This document shows, piece after piece, positions 20,394 through 28,965 of a stretch of 64,000 bases of DNA; within the stretch, counting starts at the first letter, position 1, and the number at the start of each line of letters is the position of its first letter. Origin of the DNA: Methylobacterium sp. CB376 (GTDB lineage Bacteria; Pseudomonadota; Alphaproteobacteria; Rhizobiales; Beijerinckiaceae). The notes under the pieces were generated by a model. That model was not told the DNA's origin. It did no database searches and was given only the letters and a program-made list of their open reading frames with translations. A program made the translations under genes and the position numbers. The stretch is from contig NZ_CP121648.1 in NCBI RefSeq assembly GCF_029714205.1, positions 7,045,501 through 7,109,500 on the forward strand. Direction: 5' to 3'.

Positions 20394-22604
20394 TCACGGG
20401 GGCGGCGCCGGCGCGGCGCGCCCGCCGGCACCGGGCGCGGGCAGGGGCGGCGCGTCCGCGGGGGCCGGACGGACCTTCGGCTTGCGCGCCGTGGCCGCGC
20501 GCAGGATCTCCCCGACCTGCTCGGCCGAATAGGGTTTGCGCAGGAACGCGAAGCCGTGCGCCGCGTCCGTCGCGAGCACGTGGCTGTAGCCCGAGGTCAG
20601 CACCACCGGCATCTCCGGATGGATCTCCCGCAGGCGCTCGGCGAAGGCGATGCCGCCCATTCCGGGCATCACCACGTCGGAGAACACCGCGTCGAAGCGG
20701 AAGGGCACCGCCTCGATCTCCGCCAGGGCGGCCTCGGCCGTCTGGGTCAGCACCGTGCCGTAGCCGAGGTCGTGCAGGATCTGCGTGCAGAAGCGGCCGA
20801 TCTCGACATTGTCCTCGACCACCAGGATGCACTGGTCGCCGTGCTCCCAGGCCGGCCCCTCGGGCTTGGGTTGGGGCTCCTCCTCGGCCGATCCGGCCTC
20901 GGCCATCGGCAGGTACAGGGTGAAGGTGCTGCCGCGTCCCAGGACGCTGGCCACGTCCACGTCGCCCCCGGACTGCTTGGCGAATCCGATCACCTGGGAC
21001 AGGCCCAGCCCGGTGCCGCGGCCGACCTCCTTCGTGGTGAAGAAGGGCTCGAAGATCCGCCCGAGCTGCTCCCTCGCGATCCCCGAGCCGGAATCCGAGA
21101 CCGCCACCGCCACGAAGGGCGTCGGCGAGCCCGCATGGGCGCGGATGGCCGGCAGCGGCCGTCCGCAGACGAGGTCGATGGTCAGGGTGCCCTCGCCCCC
21201 CATCGCGTCGCGCGCGTTGACGACGAGGTTCACCAGGGCCGTCTCGAACTGGCTGGCATCGGCGCGCACCCGGCAGGGGCTCTCGGGAACCCGCGTCACG
21301 ATCCTGATGCGCGCGCCCGTCAGCGCGTCGAGCATCTGCGCGATGCCCCGGATCCGCGCGCCGGCATCGAACACCTCGGGCTTGAGGGCTTGGCGCCGGG
21401 CGAAGGCGAGGAGCTGCGCCGTCAGCCTGGCGGCCCGGTCGACCGTGTCGGAGACCGCGTCCAGGTAGCGCCGCCGCCGCTCCTCCGGCAGGTCCGGCCG
21501 GCGCAGGAAGTCCGTCGAGGACCGGATGATGGTGAGCAGGTTGTTGAAATCGTGCGCCACGCCGCCCGTGAGCTGGCCGATCGCCTCCATCTTCTGCGAT
21601 TGCACCAGCGCGTCCTGGGCCTGGGCGAGGTCCCGGCTGCGCTCCTCCACCCGCCGCTCCAGGGCGTCGTTCATGCCCTGCAGCGCCGCGCGAAGCTGCC
21701 GCTCCGCGGCGGCGCGCCGGTCGACGTTGCGCGCCACCCGGACGGCGAGCGCCGCCAGCCAGAGGGTCAGAACGATCACCAGCAGGGCTGTTCCGGTCTC
21801 CGCCTCGATCAGGCCCGCGCGGAGCGCGTGGAGCTGCAGCCATCCGAGCACCAGGGGCGCGAGCACCACGGCCGGGAGCAGGTGCCGGGTCAGGGCGCCC
21901 GCCTCGCCCGCGCCCAGGATCGTGGCGACCCAGGGCCTGTCGGGCCGGCTGAAGAGCGCGCCGAGGGAGAGGATGGACAGAGCGGCGGCGGTCACCAGCG
22001 CCATCCGCGAGAACGGGCCGTCCTGGTGGAACGCGCCGAGGCCGTAGGCGTAGCCGAGCCCGCCCACGGCCGCCACGACGAGCCCGCACAGGGTCGCGAG
22101 CGTCCCCAGGGACCGCAGCCGCCGGTGGCGGGCCTCCTGGAGGAGGAGCCCCGTCGCGGTCCCCAGCAGGCTCACGGCCGTCGCCAGGGCCATGCCGCTC
22201 CCGGGCCCGAGCGGGCCGAAGAGCAGGCGCTGCGCCCAATCGTCGAGGCGGACCTGCCCCGACGAGACGTAGCGCAGCAGGCCCCCGGCGCCGACCGCCA
22301 CCGCGGCCGCCGCCAGGGCGCGGCCCGCGCGGCGGGCGGTCCCTGAGGCGCCGGCATCGGTCGCGAGCAGCAGCGACGCGCCGAGCAGCAGGATCCCGAG
22401 GGCGGTGAGCACGACCATCGGCGGCTGCCCGGGCAGGATGCGCCGCAGGGCCGGGACGTCGAACCACCAGCCTGCGCAGGCCGTCAGTGCGGCGGCGATC
22501 GCGACGAGGCCGCTCGTCCGCGCGATCCAGCGCGCCCGCCGGAGCACCCGCGCCGGCCCGGACGGCGGGATCGGCGGGAGGGCCGGCCTCTCGCGCTCAG
22601 CCAT
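20394..22604 (-). CDS. membrane hybrid histidine kinase with C-terminal receiver
   Basis: A 736-residue protein. The N-terminal ~290 residues contain about seven or eight transmembrane helices (for example 31-49, 63-82, 96-112, 135-155, 167-188, 200-218, 243-262, 271-291) with no known sensor signature. A coiled coil (300-340) leads to HisKA with His351 (GGVAHDFNN), an HATPase domain (to about 600) and a receiver domain (about 625-735, acceptor Asp in FSDVVMPGMGG). The tail is Pro/Ala-rich. The ATG at 22604 was chosen because the conserved reading begins there; an upstream in-frame ATG at 22724 would add 40 Arg/Gly-rich residues. The ribosome site is weak. Signal unknown. Confidence 0.88.
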   Translation of the reverse strand: MAERERPALPPIPPSGPARVLRRARWIARTSGLVAIAAALTACAGWWFDVPALRRILPGQPPMVVLTALGILLLGASLLLATDAGASGTARRAGRALAAAAVAVGAGGLLRYVSSGQVRLDDWAQRLLFGPLGPGSGMALATAVSLLGTATGLLLQEARHRRLRSLGTLATLCGLVVAAVGGLGYAYGLGAFHQDGPFSRMALVTAAALSILSLGALFSRPDRPWVATILGAGEAGALTRHLLPAVVLAPLVLGWLQLHALRAGLIEAETGTALLVIVLTLWLAALAVRVARNVDRRAAAERQLRAALQGMNDALERRVEERSRDLAQAQDALVQSQKMEAIGQLTGGVAHDFNNLLTIIRSSTDFLRRPDLPEERRRRYLDAVSDTVDRAARLTAQLLAFARRQALKPEVFDAGARIRGIAQMLDALTGARIRIVTRVPESPCRVRADASQFETALVNLVVNARDAMGGEGTLTIDLVCGRPLPAIRAHAGSPTPFVAVAVSDSGSGIAREQLGRIFEPFFTTKEVGRGTGLGLSQVIGFAKQSGGDVDVASVLGRGSTFTLYLPMAEAGSAEEEPQPKPEGPAWEHGDQCILVVEDNVEIGRFCTQILHDLGYGTVLTQTAEAALAEIEAVPFRFDAVFSDVVMPGMGGIAFAERLREIHPEMPVVLTSGYSHVLATDAAHGFAFLRKPYSAEQVGEILRAATARKPKVRPAPADAPPLPAPGAGGRAAPAPPP

Positions 22605-22877
22605 TCGGCACCCGGCGGTCCGACCCCGGTCCCGTCCTCGGCCAGCTGTCTGCGTCGTCGTGGACCCGCATCGTCTCCCGCATGCCGCGCGTGCCGGCGA
22701 GCCCTGGCCCGCCGCGCCGGTCACGGCCGCCGGTCCGCCCTCGCCCGGTCGGGACTGAACGCACCAGCCGGGGCGCCGTTCAGTATCCCCGCGGCGTCGC
22801 CCCCCGGACCGGCGCCGCCCGCCTTCCCGACCCCGCGCCGGAAGGCCGGGTCGGGGGCCCGCTCGGGCGCTGGAGGC

Positions 22878-25412
22878 TCAGGCAGGGCCCTCGATCATGG
22901 TGCGGATCCGGATGGCGAGCGCGTCGAGCGCGAAGGGTTTCGTGAGCACCGCCATGCCGGGAGCGAGGTGGCCGTGGTTGAGGGCGGCGTTCTCGGCGTA
23001 GCCGGTGACGAACAGCACCTTGAGGTCGGGGCGCGTCACCCGGGCGGCCTCGGCCATCTGCCGGCCGTTCATGCCGCCCGGCAGGCCCACATCCGTCACC
23101 ACGAGGTCGATCCGCGCGCTCGACCGCAGGAGCCTCAGCCCCGAGGCGCCGTCCGCCGCCTCGATGGCGGCGTAGCCGAGATCCTCCAGCACCTCCGTCA
23201 CCAGCATGCGCACCGAGGGCTCGTCGTCGACCACCAGCACGGTCTCGCCGGACTTCGCGCGCGCGGCCTCGGTGAGGTCGGGAACGCGCTCCGGGGCCTC
23301 GGCCTCGCCGAGGTGGCGCGGCAGGTAGAGGCAGACCGTGGTGCCCTGGCCGAGTTCGGAGTCGATCCGCACCTGCCCGTCCGATTGCTTGGCGAAGCCG
23401 TAGACCATCGACAGGCCGAGGCCGGTTCCCTCGCCGGTCGGCTTGGTGGTGAAGAAGGGGTCGAAGGCGCGGGCGGCCACCTCCGGCGTCATGCCGGTGC
23501 CGTTGTCGGAGACGCAGAGCGACACGTACTGCCCCGGCTCCATGTCGCGCTCGCGCGCGGCCCGGTGATCGAGCCAGCGATTGGCGGTCTCGACCACGAT
23601 GCGCCCGCCCTCCGGCATCGCGTCGCGGGCGTTGATGCACAGGTTGAGCAGCGCGTTCTCGAGCTGGCCCGGGTCGACCAGCGTCGGCCACAGGCCGGCG
23701 GCCCCGACGACATCGACCGAGACCGCGGGTCCGACCGTGCGGCGCACGAGCTCGACCATGCCCTCGACGAGCCGGTTCACGTCGGTCGGCTTCGGGTCGA
23801 GGGTCTGGCGGCGCGAGAAGGCCAGGAGCCGGTGGGTGAGCGCCGCGGCGCGCTTGGCCGCCCCCTGCGCCGCGCCGATGTAGCGCTCCAGGTCCCCGAC
23901 CCGGCCCTGGAGCAGGCGGGTCTGCATCAGGTCCAGGGAGCCGACCACGCCCGCCAGCATGTTGTTGAAGTCGTGGGCCAGCCCTCCGGTGAGCTGCCCG
24001 ACGGCCTCCATCTTCTGCGATTGCCGCAGCGCCTCCTCGGCCCGCATCAGCTCGGCGGTCCGCTCGGCGACGCGCTGCTCCAGCGTCTCGTTGAGGCTGC
24101 GCAGCATCGCGGTGACGCGGTCGCGCTCCGCCTCGACGGCGCGCCGCCCCTCGACGTCGATCAGCACCCCGGGGAAGCTCAGCGGCGTGCCGTCGGGCCC
24201 GAGCTCGACGCGCCCGTTCGCCTCCAGCCAGGAATAGGTCCCGTCGGCGCGGCGCGTGCGGTACTGGTGCGCGTGGGCTCCGCCCCGCGCGATCGCCTCC
24301 CGGATGGCCTCGGCGAGGCCGGGCCGGTCGTCCGGGTGCACGGTCTCCACCACCTGCGCGAGGCGCAGTCCCTCGCGGCCGAGGGCGGGGTCGAGCCCGA
24401 AGGCGCGGGCGAAGCCCTCGTCCACGCTGAAGCGGTCGCTCGGCAGGTCCCAGAACCACGTGCCGATGATCGCGCCGGCCGCGAGCGCGAGCTGCACGCG
24501 CGCGATGTTCTCCCGCGCCAGGGCCTCGCTGGCGCGCAGGGCGTCCTCGACCCGCTTGCGCGCCGTGACGTCCCGGAACAGCACCGAGACCTGGCGCCGG
24601 CTCGCCGGCTCGACGCGGCTGGCGGAGACCTCGATGTGGCGGTCCGCCGCCACGAAGCGGCGCTCGAAGCGCACCGGCTCGCCGGTGCGCAGCACGCGTC
24701 CGTAGATGGCGAGCCACCCCTCCGCCTCGTCCGGCGCGATGTCGCGCAGGGTCTTGCCGACCACGTCCGTGATGCCCGTGTGGCGCGCGTAGCCGGCATT
24801 GGCCTCCACGTGGACGTAGTCGCTCAGGGGGCCGTGCGGCCCGTCGCGGAACTCGATGATGCAGAAGCCGTCGTCGATCGCCTGGAACAGCGCGCGGTAG
24901 CGCTCCTCGCTGCGCGCGAGCGCGTCGCGGGCCATGCGCTGCTCGGTGACGTCCCGCGCCGCCCCGTGGAAGCGGACCGGGCGGCCGGTCCCGTCGCGCT
25001 CGAGCTCGCCCTTGCGGGCGATCCAGCGGAGCTCGCCGGTGTCGGGCCGGCGGATCCGGTACTCGACGTCGCGGGGAGGCTCGCCCCGGCGCCGGGTCTC
25101 GGCCGTCGAGATGAGGGCGGAATCCTCGGGCACCACCAGGGCCTCGAAGGCCCTGGCCGGGAAGGATTCCCTCACCGGCATCCCGTAGAGGCGGCAGAAT
25201 TCCGGGGTGGCGTGGAGGGTGTCGGCGTCGATGTCGACCGAGAAGACGCCCACCCCGCCGGCTTCCTGGGCCCGCCGCAGCCGGGCCTCGGCCTCGCGCA
25301 GCAGGGCGGCGGAGGCGCCGCTCCCGCCCGCCGCGCGGGGGCCGCCCCCACCGCCGTCGGCGCCGCTCATCGTCGGCCCGGGGCCGGTCGACCCGGCAGG
25401 CCGGCGCGCCAT
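22878..25412 (-). CDS. PAS-rich hybrid histidine kinase with C-terminal receiver
   Basis: An 844-residue soluble protein with three PAS/PAC domains (about 45-160, 170-285 and 305-425; the first ends in RDVTEQR and the second in RDVTARKR), a coiled coil, HisKA with His480 (GGLAHDFNN), HATPase (to about 705) and a receiver (about 725-840, acceptor Asp in LVVTDVGLPGG). It belongs to the same kinase subfamily as its two neighbours. No haem or flavin motif stands out in the PAS domains. The start is uncertain: ATG 25412 or ATG 25370; neither has a strong ribosome site. The gap 22605-22877 to the next kinase shows nothing recognisable. Confidence 0.88.
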   Translation of the reverse strand: MARRPAGSTGPGPTMSGADGGGGGPRAAGGSGASAALLREAEARLRRAQEAGGVGVFSVDIDADTLHATPEFCRLYGMPVRESFPARAFEALVVPEDSALISTAETRRRGEPPRDVEYRIRRPDTGELRWIARKGELERDGTGRPVRFHGAARDVTEQRMARDALARSEERYRALFQAIDDGFCIIEFRDGPHGPLSDYVHVEANAGYARHTGITDVVGKTLRDIAPDEAEGWLAIYGRVLRTGEPVRFERRFVAADRHIEVSASRVEPASRRQVSVLFRDVTARKRVEDALRASEALARENIARVQLALAAGAIIGTWFWDLPSDRFSVDEGFARAFGLDPALGREGLRLAQVVETVHPDDRPGLAEAIREAIARGGAHAHQYRTRRADGTYSWLEANGRVELGPDGTPLSFPGVLIDVEGRRAVEAERDRVTAMLRSLNETLEQRVAERTAELMRAEEALRQSQKMEAVGQLTGGLAHDFNNMLAGVVGSLDLMQTRLLQGRVGDLERYIGAAQGAAKRAAALTHRLLAFSRRQTLDPKPTDVNRLVEGMVELVRRTVGPAVSVDVVGAAGLWPTLVDPGQLENALLNLCINARDAMPEGGRIVVETANRWLDHRAARERDMEPGQYVSLCVSDNGTGMTPEVAARAFDPFFTTKPTGEGTGLGLSMVYGFAKQSDGQVRIDSELGQGTTVCLYLPRHLGEAEAPERVPDLTEAARAKSGETVLVVDDEPSVRMLVTEVLEDLGYAAIEAADGASGLRLLRSSARIDLVVTDVGLPGGMNGRQMAEAARVTRPDLKVLFVTGYAENAALNHGHLAPGMAVLTKPFALDALAIRIRTMIEGPA

Positions 25413-25635
25413 CCGCCCCGCGGCGGGAGCGCCGGCGACCCGGCCGGTTCAAGTCTCGTGGGAACGGGGGGCGCCGCGCGTCTGGCCATCGGCCCCTTGT
25501 GCCGGAAGCGGGGCGCTGCCGCCAGTGCGCGCCTCCGGCTCTCCGCGCGACCCGCGCCGAATCCCCGTCCGGGGGGCGGTCGGCGTCGCCCCGGAGCCGG
25601 TCCGGGGCGGGCGGGATCAGGCAGGGCCGTGACCG

Positions 25636-25670
25636 CGCCGGGCGGGGCGCCCGGAGGCGCCCGCCCGGCG
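25636..25670. terminator. strong GC hairpin, probable terminator
   Basis: Arms CGCCGGGCGGGGCGCC and GGCGCCCGCCCGGCG pair with a single bulged G around a 4-base loop. It lies 30 bases past the stop of the small secreted protein gene (minus strand). No T-run is seen. The surrounding gap 25413-25699 contains no supported gene. Confidence 0.5.
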
Positions 25671-25699
25671 GCGCCCTCGCGACGGTGTCGCGGATCCGC

Positions 25700-25945
25700 T
25701 CAGTCGTCGTAGTCCCAGTGGTGGTGCGACCGGAAGCCGTGGGACCGGCGCTCGATGACCCGCACGTCGGGGCGGTCGTCGAAGCGACGGTGGTAGAAGC
25801 GGGTGGGGCGGTAGCCTTCGCGGATCACCACGCGGCGATGGCCGTAGCCCGGGCCGTAGCCGTCGCCCCACTCGTAGGCCTGGGCGGACGAGACGGCGCC
25901 GGTGAGCGCGGCCGCCGCGGTGAGGGTCAGAGCAAGCGTCTTCAT
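25700..25945 (-). CDS. small secreted Arg/His/Tyr-rich protein
   Basis: An 81-residue exported protein: signal peptide 1-24 (ends SSAQA), mature part rich in Gly, Tyr, Arg and His with RRVVIREGYRP and a His/Asp C-terminus. Similar small GYR-rich secreted proteins are common in Methylobacterium; function unknown, metal or surface binding is possible. The ATG at 25945 has GGAGG 7 bases upstream, better than ATG 25951, which sits directly on it. A perfect EcfG-type promoter lies about 137 bases upstream, so it is probably stress-induced. Composition resembles the protein at 57513-57785. Confidence 0.75.
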   Translation of the reverse strand: MKTLALTLTAAAALTGAVSSAQAYEWGDGYGPGYGHRRVVIREGYRPTRFYHRRFDDRPDVRVIERRSHGFRSHHHWDYDD

Positions 25946-26081
25946 GATCATGCCTCCATTTTCGATGCGACAGTCCACGCACCAAGAGGGCAGGCCGATT
26001 TCGCGGCCGGACAAGTCGCACATCGATGACTGCACGTCTGCCGGGTGGCTTGGTCGCCGCCCGACAGGGCCTAGCCCTCAG

Positions 26082-26106
26082 AACGGGTGCCCTGGAGAAC
26101 AGTTCC
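26082..26106 (-). promoter_or_regulatory. EcfG-type general stress promoter
   Basis: Read on the minus strand: GGAAC (26106-26102), 16-base spacer, CGTT (26085-26082). A full match to the EcfG consensus, pointing to the small secreted protein gene starting at 25945, with a leader of about 130 bases. Confidence 0.65.
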
Positions 26107-26320
26107 ATCCAGAAAATAGGCTGACGAGGTGGGCCGCCACGCCGTTCATCATGCGTTTATGTGTGACGCAGAGCGTGGTGAGGCCGTGAATGTCTGGCCC
26201 CGGACGACGCGCCTCGGCGGCCTTGAGAGGGCCCGCGGCATCCCGCGCGTCGGGGCCGGCGCCCCGCGCTGCGCGGACCGCCCGGCCCCGGCGAGGCGGC
26301 GGGAGCCGCGCCCCGGGCCG

Positions 26321-26356
26321 CGCATGGAGCCGCGCATGGAGCCGCACATGGAACGG
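26321..26356. repeat. three 12-bp tandem units
   Basis: CGCATGGAGCCG at 26321-26332 and 26333-26344, then a degenerate copy CACATGGAACGG at 26345-26356. Each unit carries an ATG but the frame closes at 26380, so it is not a supported gene. The rest of the gap 25946-26464 holds the promoter at 26082 and nothing else recognised. Confidence 0.6.
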
Positions 26357-26464
26357 TTTCGCCCTCTCGGAGATTCCTAAGCCCCAGCCGGACCCGACGA
26401 CCCTGTCCGGAGATGGGCGATCACCCAGGTGCGAGGCGCACCTTCCCCAGTACGGGAGTGCGGG

Positions 26465-26695
26465 ATGACTGGTGCGGCAGATGCGCTCTCGGCGACGCAG
26501 CAAACAGAATACGCGGTCCGGGGGCGGGCGGATCTGGACCGCCGGTTGGAACGACTGACCGGTTCCGAGAGGGACGCGTTCTGGAAGGCGGTCCGGAGCG
26601 CCTACGTGGTCGGCCCGAGATCCACCCCGGCCCCGCGGGCGGGCGGGGCCCGGCGCCGTGCCGCTTCGCGGCCCATCCAGGAGGTCTGCCGATGA
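26465..26695 (+). CDS. small hypothetical protein
   Basis: A 76-residue unrecognised protein, charged, with a helical middle (LDRRLERLTGSERDAFWKAV) and an Arg/Ala-rich tail. GGGAGTG precedes ATG by a few bases. Its stop overlaps the start of the next gene by the ATGA sequence, and that gene has a GGAGG inside this one; the coupling is the main reason to accept it as real. Function unknown. Confidence 0.55.
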   Translation: MTGAADALSATQQTEYAVRGRADLDRRLERLTGSERDAFWKAVRSAYVVGPRSTPAPRAGGARRRAASRPIQEVCR

Positions 26696-27051
26696 CGCGA
26701 CCGCACGAGACTCACGCCGACGCGGTGCGCGCCGCGCGCCGGATCGTTAACGAATGCGGCGCGCGGCTCGCGCAGGCGATCCGCCGCGACGAGGCGGAGG
26801 CCATCGCGGATGCCTGCCACGACCTCGTGGCCCGGATCGCGGAGGCGATCGTGGAGGCCGAGGCCGCGGCCGCGGAGCCGGTCCGGCATCGCGCCGCGCC
26901 GGAACCGGACCGCGCGCACGAGGGGAACTCGCGGTTCCGGAACTGGCCCGTCCCGGTCTTCGGCCTGTCCACCTGGGCCTCCTTCCCCTGGACCTCCGCG
27001 CCGGCCGGGACGACGGACGGAACCGACCCGCGCGCCGGAGGGCGGGGTTGA
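26692..27051 (+). CDS. small hypothetical helical protein
   Basis: A 119-residue unrecognised protein. Residues 6-65 are predicted helical and rich in Ala, Arg and Glu (two helices: AVRAARRIVNECGARLAQAI and IADACHDLVARIAEAIVEAE), the rest is Pro-rich and disordered with an odd hydrophobic patch PVPVFGLSTWASFPW. ATG overlaps the preceding stop and has GGAGG 7 bases upstream, so the two genes form an operon. Ends 61 bases before a convergent gene; the GC-rich stretch 27060-27110 may form a shared terminator. Confidence 0.55.
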   Translation: MTRPHETHADAVRAARRIVNECGARLAQAIRRDEAEAIADACHDLVARIAEAIVEAEAAAAEPVRHRAAPEPDRAHEGNSRFRNWPVPVFGLSTWASFPWTSAPAGTTDGTDPRAGGRG

Positions 27052-27112
27052 GGGACCGGACGCCCGCGCGCCAGGGCCGCCGGCCGGCGCGGGATCGGCC
27101 GCCGGCGCGACC

Positions 27113-27340
27113 TCACGAGCCGCCCAGATCGAGCCGGTTCTCCAGAACCGCGCGGCCGGTCGCGGAGATGCGCACGGCGGCCCCGTCGCGGTCGTGATCG
27201 GCCCAGCCCTGCGCCACGAGGCTCGGAACGAACAGGTCGTCGTCCCGCGCCAGCGCCCGGGTTCCGGACAGTTCGAACAGCGTCACCCAGCCGCCGACGA
27301 GGTCGAGGAAGGTCATCAGGCGGATCTGCTCGGCCGTCAT
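27113..27340 (-). CDS. small winged-helix-like protein, hypothetical
   Basis: A 75-residue protein with a pattern of a short winged-helix domain: helices at about 3-20 and 25-32, then SLVAQGWADHDRDGAAVRISATGRAVLE, where the last part resembles the wing and final helix of MarR- or PadR-like regulators. It is too short for a complete MarR protein. No strong ribosome site. A perfect EcfG-type promoter lies about 113 bases upstream, so it may belong to the stress regulon next to the sigma gene at 27539-28258. DNA binding is only inferred. Confidence 0.6.
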   Translation of the reverse strand: MTAEQIRLMTFLDLVGGWVTLFELSGTRALARDDDLFVPSLVAQGWADHDRDGAAVRISATGRAVLENRLDLGGS

Positions 27341-27459
27341 GCGGGATTCCCGGACCGGGGTTGGCCGATGCAGCCGCGCGCGGGGTGGGGCAGGGTCCCG
27401 AGCGGGTCCGGCCTCCCGGAAGCGTCGGCACGCTGCTCGGCCGGATGAGCGTGCCCCGT

Positions 27460-27484
27460 AACGACGGCGACGCGCGAGCGTTCC
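27460..27484 (-). promoter_or_regulatory. EcfG-type general stress promoter
   Basis: Read on the minus strand: GGAAC (27484-27480), 16-base spacer, CGTT (27463-27460). Full consensus match in the gap between the EcfG-like sigma gene (stop at 27539) and the small winged-helix-like gene starting at 27340, toward which it points. Confidence 0.65.
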
Positions 27485-27538
27485 CCATGCCGGGGGCATT
27501 CCGCTCCGGCGCGCATCCCGCCGGGGCGGGGGTGCCGA

Positions 27539-28258
27539 TCACGACGTGAGCATCCGGCCCGACCGGCCGCCCTCGTAGCCGAGGGCCTGCGCCAGCGCCG
27601 CCCGGGCGCGGTTGACGCGGCTCTTCGCCGTGCCGACCCGGCAGCCCATCAGCTCCGCCACCGCCTCGTAGGTCAGGCCCTGCGCGGCCACCAGCAGCAG
27701 GGCCTCCCGCTGCGGCGCCGGCAGCTGGCTCAGCCGCATCCACACGTCCTGCAGCGCGATGCCGTCCTCCTGGTCGGGCAGCGCGACCATGCGGGCGGCC
27801 TGCTCGCCGTCCGCGTCCTCCACGTCGCGCCGGCGCTTGCGCGCCGCAGTGTAGAACTGGTTGCGCAGGATCGTGAACAGCCACGCCTTCAGGTTGGTGC
27901 CGGGCGCGAAGCGGTCCTGGTTCTGCCAGGCCCGCAGCAGCGTCTCCTGCACGAGGTCATCGGCCTCGGCGCGCAGGATGGTCAGCGACAGGGCGTAGGC
28001 GCGCAGCGCCGGAACGGCCCCGAGCAGATCCTCGCGGAACGTCGATGCGGGTCGCGCGGCCTGGGCGGCGTCCAGGCGCGCGATCAGGTCGAGCAGAGCC
28101 TGAGGCTGCGGCCCGCCCATGACCGCCGCGTAGGCGGCCCGCAGCTGCGTGCCCAGCGCCGCGTGCACGAACCGGGGCAGCCGCGGGCGCGTGTCGGCCG
28201 GAACGTCCCCGGCCAATCCGGGATCCGCGGCTGCCGGGATCGTCTCGTCAGGTGCCAT
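27539..28258 (-). CDS. EcfG-family stress sigma factor with N-terminal NepR-like domain
   Basis: A 239-residue sigma factor. Residues 75-145 are region 2 (ALRAYALSLTILRAEADDLV and LLRAW, then TNLKAWLFTILRN), followed by the KRRRDVEDADG linker typical of EcfG, and region 4 (about 168-225, ending VGTAKSRVNRARAAL). EcfG directs the alphaproteobacterial general stress response. Residues 35-63 are extra: L39-R40-x2-Y43-x2-V46-x3-P50-x-P52-x2-LLDL-x3-L62 has the same spacing as the NepR anti-sigma consensus, so the protein looks like a NepR-EcfG fusion. No phyR or separate nepR is nearby. The ATG at 28258 has AAGAGG upstream; the open frame extends further but is not conserved-looking. Confidence 0.85.
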   Translation of the reverse strand: MAPDETIPAAADPGLAGDVPADTRPRLPRFVHAALGTQLRAAYAAVMGGPQPQALLDLIARLDAAQAARPASTFREDLLGAVPALRAYALSLTILRAEADDLVQETLLRAWQNQDRFAPGTNLKAWLFTILRNQFYTAARKRRRDVEDADGEQAARMVALPDQEDGIALQDVWMRLSQLPAPQREALLLVAAQGLTYEAVAELMGCRVGTAKSRVNRARAALAQALGYEGGRSGRMLTS

Positions 28259-28898
28259 GATGCCTCTTGCTCGCCGGCCGATCCAGGTCTCCGGGTTGCG
28301 GATCCGGCCGCGCCCCTCGCAGGGTCCCGCAAGGCGCACTGTATCGTGACGCGCGGAGGCGAAGGGCGCAACGTTGAGAATGTGTTTCTGCATCCTCTAA
28401 GCAGTCATTCGCCATCGCTGGTTTGCGGTGCATCTGCCGACGCCGCGGAAATATGCTGGACAGTGCTGATAGTTTACTTAAAGGGCAGCGGCGCCCGCGG
28501 GGCGCCCGGCATCCGGTCAGGCAGCATCAGCTGTGAAGCGTGGCGCGGGAGGGCGTGCCGGCCGGGCCTCCGCGAAGTCGTTCGGGCGTCCTGCATGCAA
28601 TATCGGGAAAATACCCCGCCGGCGGCGAGCCGGCCTGTGTTCGCCGCGGCCGCGGAGATCCTCCCTTCCGGGCGCCCCGCCGCGGCCCACGCCCCCCTCA
28701 TCTGGCGCCTTCTCGTGACCGGAGTCGTTACGGGTTCTCGGGAGGCGGCGTGGCGCGGGCGCCGGGCGGGTCGCGCGGCCCCGGTGCCACTCATACACGG
28801 GGTCGGGCACACCAAAGACGAACCGATCTCTCCGCCGACGACCGCTCCAGCATGCCACAGGTTTCATCCGTGAGGGACGGCGAAGCCGGTGTGCAACT
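28259..28898. other. long intergenic region upstream of the stress sigma gene
   Basis: About 640 bases with no supported gene. Positions 28370-28490 are relatively AT-rich and probably carry the sigma gene's promoter; no EcfG-type site was found there, so autoregulation is not supported. Short open frames at 28474-28873 on both strands lack ribosome sites and recognisable products. Confidence 0.45.
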
Positions 28899-28902
28899 CA
28901 TA

Positions 28903-28939
28903 CCAAATCCGCTTGATCCCTTCGCGATGGCGGATTTGG
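28903..28939. repeat. inverted repeat CCAAATCCGC / GCGGATTTGG
   Basis: Perfect 10-bp arms at 28903-28912 and 28930-28939 with a 17-base spacer. It lies beside the long palindrome at 28966-29006 and shares the words ATCCGCTT and GATC with it, so both may be parts of one intergenic repeat element. Confidence 0.5.
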
Positions 28940-28965
28940 GCTTCGCTCAGGCGCCGCGCAGGCTT

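Noticed and set aside
26350..26375. GGAAC-N17-GATT before the small gene at 26465
   Set aside because: The core GTT is missing, and it overlaps a 12-bp repeat; likely chance.
28474..28873. Short open frames on both strands upstream of the stress sigma gene
   Set aside because: No ribosome site, no recognisable product, and overlapping frames of equal quality; treated as intergenic.
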